Shown here one piece after another: positions 33,225-45,662 of a stretch of 64,000 bases of DNA. Every line of letters begins with the position of its first letter. The stretch's first letter is position 1. Where the stretch lies: the NCBI RefSeq assembly GCF_029784135.1, contig NC_073746.1:300211614-300275613 (forward strand), in the 5' to 3' direction. This DNA comes from Toxorhynchites rutilus septentrionalis. Its lineage: Eukaryota > Arthropoda > Insecta > Diptera > Culicidae. Under the pieces are notes generated by a model, which was given only the letters and a program-made list of their open reading frames with translations, did no database searches and was not told the origin of the DNA. The position numbers were made by a program, and so were the translations under genes.

Positions 33225-33445
33225 CCACAGATACGTGAATCCTTATTCGGAACTTGTTTGTAGTCTCCGCAAAAATCGACCCAGCGCTTCTGTAAATACG
33301 TTTCCGAAGGAATACGATAAAAGCTAACGCGAACATTTTCACTCGTATTCGGGCAGCCTTTCACTGAGCAACGTATTTTTAATGTCCACTTTGCCTGATA
33401 TAATATTTCTCCGAACGAAATAAAAACAAACGAAGTCACAGTCAC
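33225..33445 (-). CDS. Candidate THAP zinc-finger exon (partial)
   Basis: On the minus strand the frame from about 33385 reads RCSVKGCPNTSENVRVSFYR, IPSETYLQKRWVDFC and NKDSRICG. The C-x4-C pair, the FYRIP segment, the conserved Trp and the SRIC cysteine follow the order of a THAP DNA-binding domain. The closing C...HF part is absent. The frame meets a GTAGGT donor-like site right after the cysteine, which suggests that an intron splits the domain. THAP domains occur both in host regulators and at the N-terminus of P-element transposases, so this could be a host exon or a transposon-derived one. No other exon was found. Confidence 0.6.
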
Positions 33446-34010
33446 GTAAATGTTTACTCCTGCGATTTGAAAACATTCGATGAAAAGTGGAACGAAGAGT
33501 TGCCAGATGATTTAAAAAAAAAAGTCTGTAAAAATATGTGAAAGTCTGTTAAAAATGTGGAAATGTCTGTAAAAGTATGCGGATCTGTAGAAATCTCTTT
33601 TAACGTTAATTTTTCCAGATTCATTGATACTTTGTACATCGCGATGCACGTGAGATTGTCTTTTGTATATTATTGTATATTTTGTATATGTACATCTTTT
33701 ATATTTTATATTCCATGCCAAACCGATATAGTGGTTCTCAGATTTCGAAGAAAAGTGGTAGTTTTGTTCTTTATCGCAAAACATTAGACCATTTTTTTAT
33801 TTTTTCGGTCGGGTGATCATTTTTTTAGGGTGGTCCGAAAAATCATTTTTCCCCACTTTTTCCCAAAACTGACTTTTTTCAAAAATTCATAACTTTTGAA
33901 TCACTGAACCGATTTAGATTATCGACATATCTAATTGAAGCCAATGAGCTAGCTTTTCATTAAAATATAATATATTGAAATTACAAAGAAAAAAAGGATT
34001 TTGTTTTCGT
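33446..34010. other. AT-rich gap, no gene
   Basis: It contains a small tandem of AAAGTCTGT/AAAATGTG units at about 33520-33590. Otherwise it is AT-rich and unassigned. Confidence 0.4.
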
Positions 34011-34070
34011 AATTATCGATTGTAGTTTTTTTTTTTTTTTCATGGCTTCCCTTCGTCCCGAGTCAGCTAG
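34011..34070 (+). mobile_element. Helitron 3' end fragment
   Basis: CTTCGTCCCGAGTCAGCTAG followed by T resembles the GACGAAGTTTGCCGGGTTAG-CTAG end of the Helitron at 25220-25933. The body upstream (about 33830-34010) has the phrase CACTGAACCGATTTAGATTA, similar to the CTACTGAACCGATCGACATT of that Helitron. Confidence 0.6.
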
Positions 34071-35530
34071 TATATTTAGTATATGTCATATCATTATTGT
34101 TTTGATATGAATTCTATAGAACGAATTTCTAAACTTTTTCTCATCATAACATTGTTCTGTGGGCGGAATACCACAAATACAATAGAATGAATACAGCTCT
34201 TTCCTTCATCGGATTTTGGGATAAGCAACACATTTAGCTTTCCATTTTTATTTATATAGATAGATAAAAGATATAGGAATGCGTTGTTTTGCCTAAAAAT
34301 CCATTTCCACTTTCGAACAAAGATCAACTTCGCTAGCGCAAATTTTGAAAGGACTAAAAACGCTTATCATGATGAGATTTTCGGTCATATGGGAATTCAT
34401 TTTTCCAAATTTTCCGACATTCCTTTTGGTTTTTCCGGAAACTTTTCGATTTTGCTCTCCACTATATTGATCTATGGGAAGAGACGAATACAACAAAATA
34501 AAGAAGGATAATCCCTTCTTCGAGGCCCGCTTACGAACACATTTGGCCTTCCATTTTCATTTATATAAATAGATATAGGTTAACAGTGCGAGTTGAGCAT
34601 CCCTTCAGCTCAAGGACTGGGATGAAATGGTCTCCGTTTTAGCTCGGATGTAGTCAATCTTAATATTACTCAAAGATGCTCAATTAACCCTTTCATTACG
34701 GCAGTGTGCTCCGCCGAAGTGCTACCCCTTCGGTTTACTTGGTTTGTCGTCGGCTGTTCTTGATATTCTTGGGAAATTACAATCTGTTAAGTTTTACCAA
34801 TCTCATCGATAGTTATCATAAGTTCTCGACTCTGTTCCCTCACTGTCATGAAATTTTGAAGTATAGCATAGATACATTTAATGCAATTTTTCATTCATCG
34901 TGAAGAATCGTATTGTCTATTTCATCTGCAATGATTTCTGGGAAAAAGTACTTATGAAATCATGAAAAACGCTGACGTATACAAATTATTGTTACCAAAC
35001 AAAACACCAACAGAATGCAAAAGATACTGAAGTACTGTCGTCGACCACTGAGCGATACTATGCTCACGACATCACTGCAATGCGACCTATTTTGCGCACG
35101 TAATCACTATGGTGACACCGGCAATTAGGCGCTAGTTTGCGCACATAACCACTGTGGTTACGCCGGACGACAAAGTGTTAATGAATTACTCAAAAAATAG
35201 GTCTAACGTCAAGTGTATTGATATAAACTAAATATAAAAACTTTTTATGTACTATGGAAAAACTATGGAAAAATGTAATACGATGAGTCAAATATCTTTG
35301 ATGGGATAAATAGAGCCTCTCGTTTTTCAAAAACCTGTGAAATATTGTTGTATCCGGAAAGTGTGCAACAAAAATAAAAATATTTTACAGATATGTCTGT
35401 AAATTTACAAACATATCTGTTAATCTGGCATCTCTGGTGGTCTGATAATTTATTGCAAGAAGTCGCTTGAAAAAATCCATAAATTTGCTTGAAAATGAAG
35501 TGGCTTGAGTCCGCACCACTTAGACTAGAA
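34071..35530. other. AT-rich gap with Helitron-related pieces
   Basis: The stretch at about 34435-34490 (TTTTCCGGAAACTTTTCGAT and TCCACTATATTGATCTA) is the complement of 63130-63180, so it is repetitive. The remainder, including 34690-35180, has no gene I can support. Confidence 0.4.
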
Positions 35531-35570
35531 GTAATTTATATGGCAGAACAACGTTTACCGGGTCAGCTAG
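35531..35570 (+). mobile_element. Helitron 3' end fragment, second
   Basis: AACGTTTACCGGGTCAGCTAG-type text ending CTAG before T repeats the Helitron terminus. Only the end is recognisable. Confidence 0.55.
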
Positions 35571-36440
35571 TAAATAGGGAAGTGAATTAGGGGATTTCTC
35601 AAACAAACGAGAAATTAGCGGTATATTTGGCGGTTGTGAAGTGATTCAATTCAATTTTATGTACTTTTAATGTTCATAATGCTCATACCAAGTAAGAATG
35701 GGGCTATTTTTAAGTTATGCTCTGCGAGGTTGTAAGGGGGGCCTGATAAGTATTATTTGTTTAACTCTTAATGAATAAGTAATACAAAAATACGTTGTGG
35801 AGATAGATAAAGGGTCTGTTGACGTCACGTATATCATTCTTTTCCACTGCCAAGTCCTTGAAATTTTTCGAGTGAGAAAACTGGATGAACGAAAACTTGA
35901 AGTGAATTTTTTGGTCATTTGGATGTTTCCGACCAATGGTAGTTTCTGGTAGTTTTCTCGACGATGATACGGTGGGATACTTTTACGGGAGACGACGAAA
36001 TGTGTTGTATTACAAGGTAAATTACAGTTCTCAGCTTGGGGTTTCCGAGATATGATTTGCCTCTCAAATCGTTTGAGTAATGTCACAGCTGGAACATCCT
36101 TTCCCTTATGGGGATTCTCAAACAAATGAATATTTGCAACCCCAATTTAAGGGGGTTCGTTGGACTAACTTTTTCTGAAATTTTGATAGTCGATGTAGGT
36201 ACCCTCAAGGACTCAAAATCTGCAAAAAAAAAAAATAACAAAAATTGCGTTTATGGGGTTTCTTAAACAAACGATTCAAATCTTTGTAGACTACAAACAT
36301 TCCTTTATAATAGTGTCCTGTTAACGTTTACTAGTAGATGAGATATATGAAACCAATGGAACGCTACTCATATGATTACTATTCCCTGTTAATATAGATT
36401 TCCGATCGAATAACCGTGATTATATCCGACATCCGCTTTA
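35571..36440. other. AT-rich gap, no gene
   Basis: The phrase TTTCTCAAACAAACGA at about 35594 recurs in variant form at about 36113 (GATTCTCAAACAAATG) and 36258 (GTTTCTTAAACAAACG). This hints at a diverged tandem of about 150-500 bp. A 136-codon minus frame (35715-36125) has no known motif. Confidence 0.4.
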
Positions 36441-36449
36441 TGGATGCAC

Positions 36450-37020
36450 ATTAGGATTGGGCGATCTTTATAAAAAGATCGATCTTGACGAATCGATTTT
36501 CCAAACGGCGTAGGGATCGATTCACTGATTAAATCGGTACCAAAGAATCGATCTTTGCCGAATCGATCTTTGAGAAATCGAAATCTTTTGATCCAATTTA
36601 TCTCCTTATTCTATAGGAGTTTCGTCTTTTCTTCAAATGGGGAATGCGAATTTCATATTTATATTCAAACATCAAAAGCATTTTGTTTTGTTCTGCAGCA
36701 TGCAGTCCACAACAAAATTTAAAGTTCAGAAAAATAAACATTTTCCAGGGCATTCATCTTGTGCCGTCAAGGAGTCGTTTTAGTAAATACATTAATTGAA
36801 AAAGCATTATTAGAAACTCAACAACTGGTATCCGTCCAGAACTCAGCTGACAACGATCCCATAAATCAATCGCGCCATACTGGAATTGATGTTTACATCT
36901 AGTTCAGTGACCATATGAGCCAATGTTTACAATACATCCCCTCAGTAGCTGCCGCTAGTTATCGATTATCTCGTTTTTCACGAGTGAAAAAGATCGATCC
37001 AAAAAATCGGAAATCGTAAT
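36450..37020. repeat. Region rich in ATCGATCTT motifs, unclassified repeat
   Basis: Between 36466 and 36580 the motif AATCGATCTTT/GATCGATC occurs many times in both directions. It returns at about 36990-37020 (AAAAGATCGATCC). The bracketing fits a short element of about 570 bp with AT-rich filler. I found no clean terminal repeat or target duplication. Confidence 0.4.
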
Positions 37021-37029
37021 GGAAAAGCA

Positions 37030-39960
37030 CATATTCTCGAGGCGCCTTCTTCTGTAGTTTCGCGTCATAATGACTCGTGGCCGGTGCATTAGATTCATTC
37101 TCACCCTCCGTGTCGGTACTATCATAGCCTCACCAATTTGTTTCTATTCAACAACCACTGAAATTACCGACGGAGACGGTTTGACTATAATCGGAAATGT
37201 AAATACTACGACTACATACAAAGTAACCTGATGATTACGTCTAGCTATGCGCACAAATTTTCGTTGAAGCGATTGATTGTCCACATAAATTGGCATTAGT
37301 ATTTTCCAAATGGAACAAATATGTTTTAATTCACAAAAACTCCTAGATCCTTGTTTCACCAAAAAAAATCTTTAACTGGACAGATTATTTCATTGGGACT
37401 CTGCATTGTTATGCTTTCAGGCCAAAACCCAATAAACATGCGTTTTCCCAACACTAATGGTGTTGGTGCTTACGTCACCAACGCGAATATGGACAGAGTA
37501 TATGTCGGAATCCGTGATAGTTGCTGATTTTGATCTTCTAAAAGAAGCAAAACGTTTGGTAAAAATTCAGTGCATTTCATTCTTCAGTACTTATTTTGTA
37601 ATTTGTAATTATTTTGTAATACGATCGAATCACGGTTTCCCTTTTTGCAATATGAAACGATTCGAGCGAGATTCGATCAAAAATCAAACGTATCTCACAA
37701 TTCGGCTTGACGGCATTAAGCTTCGTGTTCTATTTTTGTGAATCGAAAATGGATAGTGAATTTCAGGTGGAACAAGCCAATTTTGAAATTAAAATTATGA
37801 ATGAAAATTGACTATTCGAATATGCATTCTATATAATTGAACAAGTAAGTTGTATAAAAAACTTGAACAAAAATTGTTACAAAACTATTTATATCATAAT
37901 AACGAAGTTTTAGCGAAAATACTAGTAAATTCATAAAAAAAGAGTAAGGGTTAGAACTACGCGTTTCTATTTTCCAAATAACATTAAGTGATTAATTTCA
38001 TGATTATTTCAACAATTTGAAACTGTCTTTCAATATGACAATAAATACATACATATACATCACCGACAACTGAAAATAAAACAAGTAATTCCTGCGATAC
38101 CTTGAGTCTATCAACCCTGAAATAATTCACAAAAATCCAGTGTTTAGTGTGCCGCATCCTTTCTGCTACGATATTTGCCAACGAACGACAGCACCTACAA
38201 TCAACGATTACGACGATGATGATGATGCTGATGCTGATGTAGCTGATAATGAAAATGATGATCCCAGAATGTGACCGTTTAGTCTCTTCGCAACCCTTTC
38301 CCAAACGCAGGTGAAACGTGAGCTCCTCCCCAACGCTTTCCTACCGTTGAACCGAAAATATTCTCCCATATATATTATTTAATTATAATCTGGGATAAAA
38401 GCGATGCGAACGTGAGTGTGAGTGTGTACCGTCTATGCATGGTTACGGGAAAACCCCCAAGGGACGATGCTACCCTTTCTATATGACAAAATGAGAACCG
38501 GATTCCGGAAGGAATCGTGTGTCAAAAACGTAACAATTGCTTGCAGCAATGGCGGAGGGGATCAAATCAAAATATGAGAAAGAAGGCGAGCAAAAATTTC
38601 CAGCGGCTGACCAAAATTGTCCGCGAGATCCTATCGGGCAGCAATTTCGTGGCACGAGTCATCGGGGCGATAAGGAAAGGAATTAAAACATTTTGTTTGT
38701 GTTTGAATAACTCACCTGGACCCTGCAATTAGGCACGGTCCCTTCGGCAGACACGGGCCATTCTAATCCAGCCGAACCTTGGCAATGTGCCGCGGCGCAT
38801 ACGGTACACCGCCCTGCCACGTATCATTATGTAATCTAGATCCCCCATCTAGATAAGATCCTTGACACAAACCAAAGTGCCTCGGCCCGCTACGAGCGAA
38901 GCGTCGTCTTTGGCGAGACATGAGCGAGGACCGTAAAATTTATATAAACAATTTCTTACATTTCCATAATGACCGTACCGACAGCCGCTCCGCATTCTTC
39001 CTGTTTCAGGATTTCTGTGGAGATTTGCGTCGAATTACACGTTCGCAACGATGACCAACTTGTGTCCACACGTTTGCGTCGTCATTTTGATGGATCTCAC
39101 CCAGCTGCGGTGCAAGCCCTGGTCTGGTCCACACAACATTTGCAGTCTTTCTCTTGCATCCTCACGTCAGGAAGTAAAGCATATCGTAGAATGTGAATCC
39201 CGTCCGGTCGAACGAGATTGTGTTAACCCTTGCCCACGGTACGTATGCTGTCCCAGCAGGAGACTGCTTTTAGATAATGAGATTAAGAGCACACAGCTGA
39301 CCAGCCATGATAGCTTTTCGTGTTGGGATAAAAATGAGTCTTGTAGGCGTTTCCGCTGGTGATCTACAACGACGGCTTTAGTTTTCGTCCCGCTCTTAGA
39401 TCCCGGTTATTATTTTCCGGATTCAACGATACATCACGATAGGTATTCCCCATTACCGGTAGAGATTTGGTCGGTCTATAAGTTTGCTTCCATCGCGAAG
39501 GCACAAGGTGTAGATTGGTCACCATTTCAAATTTATTACTCACGCAACGCCACGCCACGCCACAGGGTGGGGCGCGTCCAGGTGCGAGTGTCTGTGTGGC
39601 GGCATATGGCAGCTGTCGGTGCGCCCCGATCGGCTCGCCGGTGATAGGGTGTTGATATAATTACATGTCGTTTAAATCCGGTCGACACATTCATCACAGC
39701 GGATGCCCCACCCGCAGAAAACCATCCCTCTGATGTCGGGTGCCTGGCATCGCATGACTTGCCGCGTTCGGTAGCCATGGCGGTGGACCTACACGACAAA
39801 ATGTTGCAACGGTTCGGCCCTACGGCAGCCGTTTTCCGCCAGCTGAAGGGTTGGGTTTGAAGGTGGTTTTAATTCCTCAGTTTGCGGTTTGTCTTTTGAG
39901 AAGATGTAAACAAAAAGGGCGGACTAAAGTTTTGTGAAATTTTTACTGATTAAAAACCTG
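37030..39960. other. Single-copy-looking non-coding island
   Basis: I see no repeat family and no recognisable gene. Composition is GC-richer from about 38300. A GATGATGATGCTGATGCTGA microsatellite is at about 38215-38245. Overlapping frames on both strands of 60-106 codons have no family motifs. Balanced composition and lack of transposons suggest constrained regulatory DNA or an intron. Confidence 0.45.
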
Positions 39961-39977
39961 CAACAAACAAAAATATC

Positions 39978-41210
39978 GAGGGGTTGTATCCGAGACACGA
40001 CCGCTTGGGACGTAGGACTACGCATTTTTTTTTTTATTTGTAGGTTCATCATTTCGGATATTATTTGCGAATATGTCGAGATTTCATAAATAACTCTTTA
40101 GTAAAAAGTTCCGGGGACCCTGAAAAGATTTAATGGCTTGCATGGTTTTTTTAGAATCATTTTGAGAAGCGACGATTCTTTCTTGCCTTTGCGTGAACAA
40201 TACACTAATTGGTCATATGTCGCAATTTGTTTCTTTATATCAATGCACGCATTGCACTGAGTATTTAATGAGAGGCATCTTCCGTGCATCGCCATCCAAC
40301 AAGCATCAAACACGCGTCTAACAGATGCACACAGTTGCAGCTATAGAAATGAAACATCGCGAATGACCGTTTATGAAAAATCGTTTCTCGACTCTCGATA
40401 AAAACCGTCAACAAAGCTAGGAGCTTGTGGCAGCAGAACAGAGCCGATGTGCATGAGAGAAAATACGAATGGCGACTAAAAGTAACGAAGGTGTGCTATT
40501 CACATGTACAGGAAATGAACAAGTGCTAAGTTTCGCGCAACGAAAACAAGCAACACACACAAAGCCAAACACTGATGGCTAAAAGCGACATATAATCATT
40601 TGCGCTCTTCTCTTTTTTTGGTCTGCTTTACCATGGCTCGGATGGTTGTGTTAATTGCAATGCCAGATGCACTTTAAGTGAACTATTCGCTAGCGTTCAC
40701 AGCTTGAGGGGAAACATAATACACAAAACGAGCAGAATAACCTTTGTTGTTTTTCGGGCACAAAAGAGTTCGGAGAATTTTCCTCAGAGGAGATGCAATA
40801 CTTATACGCTAGCGACAGCTTACATACTATGCAATGGTGGAGTTTACTTCGCAAATGTTCTCTTTTCGCTATCCCCCTTCGTTGTTTCTGTTCTAGCGGC
40901 TGCATAAATTGCCCGTTATTGACAGCTCTGTTCGGGAAAGCACACAAATGGACAGAACAAATGTAAGGGGAAATGGGAATGCTTCCAATTTTCATCAATT
41001 TAAAACATATAAAGACTATTGGATTGTAATGTATAGCATATAAAACAAATCTTAGAAAATTTTCGATTCGATTGGTATGCAAATTGTTAAAATCCGTTCG
41101 CAGCAAAAATAGTTATTAACGTTAAATTTATTTCATAAAAACGCGACCTGTTTTCTGATTTGGCACCCTTGCTCCTCCGTCTTTTTTGACGTAGGATTAC
41201 GTCTTACCTA
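39978..41210 (+). repeat. Family B repeat unit, copy 1
   Basis: It opens GAGGGGTTGTATCCGAGACA-CGACCGC followed by GACGTAGGACTACG. It closes GACGTAGGATTACGTC at about 41189-41204. Nearly the whole 1.2 kb matches 45824-46997 in reverse. Shared blocks include AAAAGTTCCGGGGACCCTGA, AGATGCACACAGTTGCAGCT-type text and CCCTTCGTTGTTTCTGTTCT. It has the same terminal palindrome as family A but a different interior. It has no transposase. Confidence 0.8.
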
Positions 41211-42120
41211 CGTCAAAAAAGACGGACACTTTTACTTGTAAAATCATGTATTTTCCATATCCGACACATTTAGTGGTGTCCGATAATCGTTCGATTCAAG
41301 GCATTGTTCATTCAGAATCCGTACTGATTGAATCTCTTATATGTCGGCGATAAAATTACATACAGAAATGGTTACCATAATCAAAACAAAGAAATTTTAT
41401 TGGACTTCCATAGAGAAATATATTCATAATTGTTCCTCTTCATTTTTTATATGACTGCACACTTTCCTTTTAATAGCCGCAATTAAACGTTGCACACCTC
41501 CAAAATCACCTCTTTGGAAAATTTGTCCAACAATTTTGTCATCTGTGTAGTGTGCAGAGACAAACTTTCTCTCTTTCTCTTATGAATTCACGCGTACATA
41601 TATCCTGTTCTCTCTCATAAGACTCCTGAAAAAGATTCCAGCAGTTAAGCCTGGTTTATACGGTTTCAGTTACTCGGTTGCAAATAAACGACGAACGATC
41701 CGAAGAATTACGAACGTACCCATACCACGAAATTTGACACTCGATCTGCATGTATGGGGCTACTCACAACCGAGCTATTTCAAAGTTTATTTCAAAGTTT
41801 AAAGATTTCAAAGCAAATGTCAAATTTCATGGTATGGGTACGTTCGTAATTCTTCGGATCATGACAACGTAAACCTGGTTTTACTGCCGTTACTTGCACG
41901 AATTTATGCGAGTGTGAGCAGAACAGAACCGAAAACGTGAAAGAGTCCTTTGAGTACTAACGAGAACAATTGTCAGAAGGTTAAATTAGCATGGAAAACA
42001 CGGAAAAAAGCAAAAAATGATCAGTTTGGATACAGACGATTAACAAGAATTACTCACAAAGTTATTTTTTATTCAATTGTATGGGATAATTTTTAACTAT
42101 ATTTTTAATTTCGCTCATAT
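41211..42120. other. Gap between family B and family A, contains a small palindrome
   Basis: No gene was recognised. An inverted repeat (see 41697-41863) is the main structure. Confidence 0.45.
41697..41863. repeat. Inverted repeat with arms of about 45 bp
   Basis: GATCCGAAGAATTACGAACG-TACCCATACCA on the left is mirrored by TGGTATGGGTACGTTCGTAA-TTCTTCGGATC on the right, with a spacer of about 75 bases. It would form a strong hairpin. It may be the ends of a small MITE. Confidence 0.85.
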
Positions 42121-42121
42121 G

Positions 42122-43015
42122 ATTTTGACGTAGGACTACGTCTTTCCTTTCTATACTGGGGTGTTAGTTTAAAGTTTCGAAAACGAAAGCGTTACGGCGG
42201 AGAACGAGATTTTGAGCGTTAATAGCTCCTAAACAACCGAACAAAATGTCTACGCGTTATATGTTTGTTACTTTTTGTTTGATCCAAAAACTTGTTTCAA
42301 TAGCCCCAAACTTGCTTTCAAAACAGGCTATTGAAATCGCACCAATCGGTATATAAGCGAGTGCCGCTCGGAAATCCACTTAGTCATGATTGCTCAACGA
42401 TTGAGGTACGATCGCTGGAATGGATGGATGTTTCCCTAACACAGACTTCAAAACCATAGAGCCTGAGGAAATCTGCATTGCAAAATAGATGCAAGCAGCG
42501 GGTACTTTTGTACTCGCTTGCATTTTTGCAAACCGGAATGTGTATTCCCAATACACATTCCGAAACCAAGAAGTCGGAAAAATCGGCATTGCAGATACTT
42601 TCAAGTCGGCAATACTTTTATATCCCCAAGCATTTTTACACTCCGTAATTCGTTTTGCTATCACGGTCTACAAAAGCGGGTACAAGTGCAACGTTTTGGC
42701 TCGATTATTCAAGACTGCATCGTAAGATATCATGTCGCCAGCTCACTGAACTTCTACACATACCGTTTGATAATAAGAAAAAATGTTGATAACTATTTGC
42801 TGCGATAATTACTACCATAATGCATGAATTGACTTAAATTGGGATTTGTTTGCAATTGAATTCGTAAATAGTTTCATTCATTCACTAGTTGAATCAATAA
42901 TTCAATCAATACAAACAAAAGATAGCTCTGCGCAGCGGCTATATCGTATTCAATGAGAAACATCCGAGGTGGGATTATTGCTAATTGAAGAAATATAATT
43001 GCGAATATCGTCCAA
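42122..43015 (-). repeat. Family A repeat unit, copy 4 (truncated)
   Basis: It begins GACGTAGGACTACGTC at about 42127, then CTTTCCTTTCTATACTGGGG, GCTCCTAAACAAC and a TATATAAGCGAG block. It then holds a short array with GCAAGCAGCGGGTACTTTTG-type units. It is the complement of 60404-61637 over most of its length, but it stops at about 43015, before the stem-loop end. It lacks the terminal TGGGTTATA part. Confidence 0.75.
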
Positions 43016-43019
43016 GCGT

Positions 43020-43145
43020 GTTGTCGGGAGACTTTGAATGATTTTCTCGTTATAACTTTTTGCCCTCCCAGCTCCCCGGTCCCTAATCCCCTGGACTTTT
43101 ATGTATGGTCGTACATGCTGACCAAACAGAGCGAACATACAGTGA
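43020..43145 (+). pseudogene. Tiny transposase-like fragment
   Basis: The frame reads PSSPVPNPLDFYVWSYMLTK, resembling the last catalytic region of mariner relatives (PxSxDLxPLDFxLW). There is no Asp at the usual first position. It is too short for firm assignment. Confidence 0.35.
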
Positions 43146-43280
43146 ACATCCGTGCAACATCACGTTTTCCATCGAGCTTTTTCTCAAGCATGGTTGACGA
43201 CTTTTTTATACTGAGTTATTCATATAAACACCGTTTTGATTCGTGAACAAGTTCACTAAACATCAAAATTCGTTTAGAAC

Positions 43281-43404
43281 AGGGGTTCTCAAACTATTTT
43301 GTACAAGAGACCCATTTTCCAGAATGAGGTGATACCTTAGACCCCTATTGCCAAACTTTTTCAATCATACGAAATATTTAACAATTGAAAAACTTTGCTG
43401 TTCA
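43281..43404 (+). mobile_element. Possible hAT end fragment
   Basis: CAGGGGTTCTCAAACTATTT resembles a common hAT terminal repeat (CAGGGGTTCTCAAACT). I found no matching other end. The TTAA MITE begins directly after. Confidence 0.45.
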
Positions 43405-43408
43405 TTAA

Positions 43409-44015
43409 CCATTTATAAGGCCGAGGAAACTAGGCAAGGTATTGATTCAAACTTCAGAGAATATAATCCTTAAATGAGGAAAAACACATATTTGCCTTTG
43501 ATAAAAAAAAATAAACTATTGAAAAAGTTGAAAAAATGGTGGCAATATCGTTGCCACGGCCCGTTAACTCCAAAAATACTGACACTGCCTTGTAAGCTCA
43601 CTCAATTGCGCAAAAATTAAAACAATATTTCTAGTGCAGCAAAAAAACTTTTTTTTACATACTTATAGTATAGAAAAAATTGAAAATTTTAATTTTTCAT
43701 CAAATACACAATTTATGTTATTGTAAAAACTGCAAGAAAATTTAAAAAACAAATACAGTGAAAAACTTATCAACTTGTTGCATTTTCAACGTATTTCAAC
43801 GGAATTTGATGTCGGGGCTCTAAAATCGCGTTTTTTTTTACATAAATATGACTCGCAAATCAATATTCTTCATTTCTAGCTACCTCAAAAAATTGGAGTA
43901 TTGCCAAATACCTTTAGAAGTCTTTGGGTAAGCAACATATTGAAGTAATATTCTAAGTGCGGCGAAAAAAATATTTTTGTAGGTGGCAATATAGTTGCCA
44001 CGGCCTTATAAAGGG
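43409..44015. mobile_element. TTAA-flanked MITE (piggyBac-like)
   Basis: The right end, read inward, is CCCTTTATAAGGCCGTGGCA, and the left is CCATTTATAAGGCCGAGGAA. Both are directly flanked by TTAA (43405-43408 and 44016-44019). TTAA duplication and CCC-starting ends are typical of piggyBac. There is no transposase, so it is non-autonomous. An inner partial copy of the end (GTTGCCACGGCCCGTTAA at about 43551) suggests rearrangement or an older nested end. Confidence 0.85.
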
Positions 44016-44019
44016 TTAA

Positions 44020-45150
44020 GTAACTTGACATCATTTTCTCATCGAAATTGAACAAAGTAAATAGACATTAAATTCGGTGAATATCAAGTGTAATTAACAA
44101 TTATTAATACAACATATTCACAAAAACAACTATTTAAGTAGGGTATTAATTTTGAAAAATCGCAAAGTAAAGATAAAAAAAATAAAAAAAAGGTTGATGG
44201 ATGAATCTGCTGATTTTCTGCCAATCTGTCTGAATCTGGTTCAATATTGGTGAGTTGAACCCCTAAATCTCCACGTTCGTTGATTTTCAAACGGATGTTT
44301 TTCGCAGAAGGTAATGAACTGTTCTTGCATCGTCGACATTGGCTTCTTCCGTGGCTGTGATATTGTAGCGATTTATTATTCATTAAGGAATTTGTAAATT
44401 TGGGATATCCTCAATCCTCTTAGTGAAATTTTTGTGTAATACGTCACGAAAAAAAAACAAAGAAAATCGAACGTCCATAAATTTTTGGTAACAAGTTTCA
44501 GGGAGTTATTTAAAAAAAATTGAAAAATATTGAAACATGTTTTAGTATCTACTCTGTTACTTTTTCATAAACAGCAAAAATGTATGGTTACGCTACGCGC
44601 GTAGGTGAACTAGGAATTTTGTAAATTCTTATTCAACCCCTTTACTTGAGCTCACTTTATTTAACTATGTAATCACTTTGTTATCTCTTGAATTAAATGA
44701 ATAGATGAGTGTATTATCATTGAAGCTCCGATGAAGCTTCACAAAGCGTTCTCACAATATGCACAAAGAAAAGTGTACAGTGCAAAGTTTGCTTCCGCAT
44801 GGATTTTGATTTGGGATTACGTCTTTTATTTATGTACCGATGTATAAGTTATAAGCATCAGAAACAAAACGTTACGTCGGAGTTGCAAGGTTTTGATCGT
44901 AAGACTCTTTGCCGGCTGAACGAAGTAGTATGATAAGCATTTCATTCGAAAGACAAGATTTTCAGAATTTGGGAATTTGTTATATAGTAAATATAAGGAG
45001 CATGTTTCGACTTGAATTTGATCATGACTGCCTCCTATTAAATCGAGTATATGTGCATATGTGTTTTTTACATGCCGTTTTCCAATCTTGTACGAATTTA
45101 TGAACTTATGTCGATGAGGCTTGTTAAGTTTTTGAAAAGTACGACAATAG
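44020..45150. other. AT-rich gap, no gene
   Basis: No recognised coding or repeat end. The frame at 44084-44383 (minus) has no family motif. Confidence 0.4.
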
Positions 45151-45153
45151 TAT

Positions 45154-45300
45154 TAGGTTGATGAAAAAGAAATCCTTTATTTTCTCGGTAGATGGTTGTA
45201 GTGTTCGATGTCGCGTATAGCACGGCAGTGGAACTTCATACAAATCACTCGTCGAAAAGTGTCTCCTTTTTCACCGCTTGTTTACATCGACGAATATATT
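45154..45300 (+). mobile_element. Possible solo mariner end
   Basis: TATTAGGTTGATGAAAAAGA resembles a mariner terminal repeat followed by leader-like text. No coding follows. Confidence 0.4.
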
Positions 45301-45662
45301 TTTTTCCACTATGTTTCGTAGGAGAGTGTATGCATACTGACAGATTTCTACTACGAGGTGTTTAATGAAGGATGAAAGGTGGGATTGTTTATGTTTATAT
45401 ATGATTTATCGTACGATTTAATTGAATGCATAAAAGATGTTAACAAAACTGGAGTTCAGCACCTTTTTAAATTTGAACAAATATTGATAAGAGATTCCCA
45501 GCAATTCTTGATGTTTATTGCGTGATTTGGTTTCTGTAAAAGTTGTTTGAAACGAAGGTTTAGTGTAATTATTTTATTTTGAGGATTATATTCACAAACA
45601 TACAAGTATGAATAATATAAATTGCATGTATATGATGCGCCGCTAGCCCATACATGCAAACG

